NCBI GenBank assembly: GCA_035258765.1
Contig: DATFWZ010000722.1
Location: 1 to 6,581, forward strand
Length of the DNA: 6,581 nt
Direction: 5' to 3'
Source of the DNA: SIAJ01 sp035258765
GTDB lineage: Bacteria; Planctomycetota; Planctomycetia; Gemmatales; Gemmataceae
A program made the position numbers and the translations under genes. The notes under the pieces were generated by a model. The model was not told the origin of the DNA and made no database searches. It saw only the letters and a list, made by a program, of their open reading frames with translations. Shown here one piece after another: positions 4,512-6,581 of this stretch (the stretch's first letter is position 1; each line of letters begins with the position of its first letter).

Positions 4512-6431
4512 ATGCACACCACCGCTGCACACCCGCTCGAGCCGCTGTCCGCCGCCGAGGTCCAGCTCGCGGTCACGATCCTCAAGGACGCCGGGAAGGT
4601 CACCCCGACCACCCGGTTCGTGTCCGTCAGCCTGAAGGAGCCGCCCAAAGCGGCGGTTCACGGCTTATATCTCACTCCCATCCCTCACCGCGAGGCGTTC
4701 GCCGTTCTCTTCGACAACGGCGCCAACGCCTGCTACGCGGCGACAATCTCGCTCGCGAAACGCGCGCTGGTCGGATGGAAGCACGTCCCCGGCGTGCAGC
4801 CGACGATGACCGTGGACGAGCAGGTCGAGTGCGAGCAGGCGGTCCTGGCCAGTCCCGAGTTCAAGGCCGCGCTCAAGAAGCACTACGGGATCGACGACAC
4901 GTCCCGCGTCATGGTGGACATCTGGAGCGCCGGCTATTACGGCGAGGCCGAGGAGGCCAATCGCCGGCTCGCCCGGCCCCTGTGCTTCGTCCGCGCCGAC
5001 CCGACCGACAACGGGTACGCCCGACCAATCGAGGGCCTGCGCCCGGTCGTGGACCTGAACGCGATGAAGGTGGTCCGGGTCGAGGAGTACGGCCACTGGC
5101 CGCTGCCGCCGCAGGGGTGCAACTACGCGGCCGACCGCGTCCCCAACCAGCGCCGCGACATCAAGCCGATCGACATCACCCAACCCGACGGCCCGAGCTT
5201 CGTGGTCAACGGCCACGAGATCAAGTGGCAGAACTGGACCTTCGTGATCGGGTTCAACGCCCGCGAGGGGCTCACACTGCACCACCTGCGCTACAACGAT
5301 CGTGGCAAGGACCGGTCGATCCTCTACCGGGCGTCGCTCACCGAGATGGTCGTCCCGTACGGCGACCCGGGACCGACGCAGTACCGCAAGAACGCGTTCG
5401 ACGTCGGCGAGTACGGGATGGGGATGTGTGCCAACAGCCTGGAGCTGGGCTGCGACTGCCTCGGACACATTCACTACTTCGACGCTCACCTGTGTACTAG
5501 CCGCGGCGAGCCGCTGACCGTCAAAAACGCGATCTGCATGCACGAGGAGGACTACGGCATCCTCTGGAAGCACACGGACCGGCGACTGAACGTGCCCGAG
5601 GTGCGCCGGTCGCGGCGGCTGGTCGTGTCCAGCATCAGCACCGTGGAGAACTACGAGTACGGGTTCTTCTGGTACCTCTACCAGGACGGCAACATCCAGC
5701 TCGAAGTCAAGCTGACCGGCATCCTGTCGCTCGGCGCGCTGAAGCCCGGGGAGTCGTCACCGTACGGTGCCCTGGTGGCCCCGCAGCTCTACGCCCCGAA
5801 CCACCAGCACTTCTTCAACGTCCGCCTCGACTTCGACCTCGACGGCGTCAACAACTCGGTCTACCAGGTAGACGTCATGCCCGACGAGCCCGGTCCGGGC
5901 AACCCGCACACCAACGCCTTCGCGGCCCGGCCGACCCTTCTGAAGACAGAGACCCAGGCCAGGTCGCATCTCAACCTGCAAACGGCGCGGACGTGGAAGG
6001 TGGTCAACCCGCGCGTGCCCAACGCGGTCGGCGAGCCGGTCGGCTACCGGTTCCTGCCGGGGGACAACAGCTTCCCGATGGCCGGGCCGGATGCCTGGTG
6101 GCGGAAGCGGGCCGGGTTCGTGAACTACCACGTCTGGGTGACGCCGTTCGAGGAGACGGAGAGGTTCGCGGGCGGCGACTACCCGAACCAGAGCCACGGC
6201 GGCGACGGGCTGGTGAAGTGGACCGCGGCCGACCGGCCGGTCGCGGACACGGACGTGGTGTTGTGGTACACGATGGGGCACACGCACATCCCGCGGCCGG
6301 AGGACTACCCGGTGATGCCGGCCGCGTACATCGGATTCACGTTGAAGCCGAGCGGATTCTTCGAGTTGAACCCGGCCAACGACCTGCCGCCGTCCCCGAA
6401 GAAGGAGGCGAAGGGGGCGTGCTGTCATTGA
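4512..6431 (+). CDS. Copper-containing primary amine oxidase (topaquinone enzyme, EC 1.4.3.21 type)
   Basis: This enzyme oxidises primary amines to aldehydes, releasing ammonia and hydrogen peroxide, with a topaquinone cofactor self-made from a tyrosine. The 639-residue product shows two N-terminal alpha/beta domains (about 1-100 and 100-205) and the large catalytic beta-sandwich from about 220. The cofactor tyrosine is Tyr381 in VENYEYGF, the catalytic base Asp297 in AFDVGEYGMG, a conserved active-site tyrosine Tyr283 in VVPYGDP, and the copper ligands His431, His433 (NHQHFF) and His592 (GHTHIPRPEDYP). ANSLELGCDCLG and ICMHEEDYGILWKH are long family-conserved blocks. Spacing is nearly that of Arthrobacter globiformis phenethylamine oxidase. 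As in that enzyme there is no signal peptide, so it is probably cytoplasmic, unlike E. coli TynA. ATG 4512 is chosen by family length and position; no Shine-Dalgarno precedes it, and an in-frame TTG at 4449 would add 21 proline-rich residues. The protein ends in GACCH. Substrate amine is unknown. Confidence 0.96.
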   Translation: MHTTAAHPLEPLSAAEVQLAVTILKDAGKVTPTTRFVSVSLKEPPKAAVHGLYLTPIPHREAFAVLFDNGANACYAATISLAKRALVGWKHVPGVQPTMTVDEQVECEQAVLASPEFKAALKKHYGIDDTSRVMVDIWSAGYYGEAEEANRRLARPLCFVRADPTDNGYARPIEGLRPVVDLNAMKVVRVEEYGHWPLPPQGCNYAADRVPNQRRDIKPIDITQPDGPSFVVNGHEIKWQNWTFVIGFNAREGLTLHHLRYNDRGKDRSILYRASLTEMVVPYGDPGPTQYRKNAFDVGEYGMGMCANSLELGCDCLGHIHYFDAHLCTSRGEPLTVKNAICMHEEDYGILWKHTDRRLNVPEVRRSRRLVVSSISTVENYEYGFFWYLYQDGNIQLEVKLTGILSLGALKPGESSPYGALVAPQLYAPNHQHFFNVRLDFDLDGVNNSVYQVDVMPDEPGPGNPHTNAFAARPTLLKTETQARSHLNLQTARTWKVVNPRVPNAVGEPVGYRFLPGDNSFPMAGPDAWWRKRAGFVNYHVWVTPFEETERFAGGDYPNQSHGGDGLVKWTAADRPVADTDVVLWYTMGHTHIPRPEDYPVMPAAYIGFTLKPSGFFELNPANDLPPSPKKEAKGACCH

Positions 6432-6458
6432 CGCGTGAGTATAGCTGCGTACTGCCCG

Positions 6459-6581
6459 ACGCCCCGACGCCGGCGGGTCGGCGTGGGCGGCGGCCTCGCT
6501 GCGCTTCGGTCTCCGCCGCCCACCGACCCACCGCCGCGGCGTGGACGGCCACTTCTTGGACGCACGCCCCGACGCCGGCGG
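6459..6581. repeat. Perfect 18-bp direct repeat, 105-bp period
   Basis: ACGCCCCGACGCCGGCGG occurs at 6459-6476 and again at 6564-6581, identical in all 18 bases, the second copy ending exactly at the window edge. The spacer between them contains the hairpin at 6475-6529. The match may extend beyond the window. It could be the start of a tandem array or a dispersed element. Confidence 0.6.
6475..6529. terminator. Strong GC-rich hairpin after the amine oxidase gene (possible terminator or repeat element)
   Basis: The left arm (6475-6493, GGGTCGGCGTGGGCGGCGG) pairs with the right arm (6513-6529, CCGCCGCCCACCGACCC): 17 pairs interrupted by a two-base bulge, with a 19-base loop. The inner 10-11 pairs (TGGGCGGCGG/CCGCCGCCCA) are perfect. 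It begins 43 bases after the oxidase stop codon. No T-run follows, so it is not a classical intrinsic terminator; it may end transcription in a Rho-assisted or U-tract-free way, stabilise the 3' end, or be a mobile REP-like repeat. Confidence 0.45.

Noticed and set aside
3614..4648. 344-residue minus-strand frame across the protease end and amine oxidase start
   Set aside because: It crosses two well-supported genes on the other strand and the gap between them; no motif and no ribosome site.
4665..6428. Minus-strand frames (302 and 223 residues) opposite the amine oxidase
   Set aside because: They are complementary to conserved catalytic blocks of the oxidase; high GC keeps antisense frames open.
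6459..6581. CRISPR array
   Set aside because: Only two 18-base repeats 105 bp apart with a hairpin between; spacing and repeat length are wrong and no cas gene is present.

Overview
The window looks like chromosomal DNA from a planctomycete, most likely of the Gemmataceae (Gemmata group). The reasons are very high G+C with long opposite-strand shadow frames, a zinc-ribbon/transmembrane/proline-lysine-linker/trypsin-like protease architecture of a kind common in that group, and GC-rich inverted repeats built on a TCACGC..GCGTGA motif between genes. The assignment is an inference from style; there is no marker gene here.

Layout. The left third (1-2248) is a tight minus-strand cluster of four genes, read right to left: a DUF202 (YidH-type) inner-membrane protein, a 110-residue protein with two predicted membrane helices, a secreted alpha/beta-hydrolase of the esterase D/feruloyl-esterase type (CE1-like), and a secreted CBM9-like domain protein that runs off the left edge. 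The gaps are 14, 13 and 18 bases, so they are probably one transcript. The last two genes form a plausible extracellular polysaccharide pair, an esterase without a binding module next to a separate binding-like protein. The two membrane proteins have no known link to that job.

The middle (2249-2611) is a 363-base divergent intergenic region. It holds a strong long-arm inverted repeat (about 2346-2440) made of smaller palindromes, resembling a dispersed REP-like element. The part nearest the rightward gene holds a weak promoter candidate and a clear Shine-Dalgarno.

The right two thirds carry two plus-strand genes. The first (2612-4420) encodes a membrane-anchored serine protease: N-terminal zinc ribbon, one transmembrane helix, Pro/Lys/Glu-rich linker, trypsin-like domain with an intact His-Asp-Ser triad, and a helical C-terminal region in place of a PDZ domain. 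The second (4512-6431) is a copper-dependent primary amine oxidase with a complete topaquinone/copper active site. It has no signal peptide and most resembles the actinobacterial Arthrobacter globiformis-type enzyme. A 91-base gap with a fair sigma70-like promoter candidate separates them, so they may be independently transcribed.

The last 150 bases hold a strong bulged hairpin and a perfect 18-bp direct repeat spaced 105 bp apart, with no gene. I saw no RNA gene, CRISPR array, insertion sequence or defence system. Apart from the repeats and two unusual protein architectures, this is an ordinary chromosomal region.
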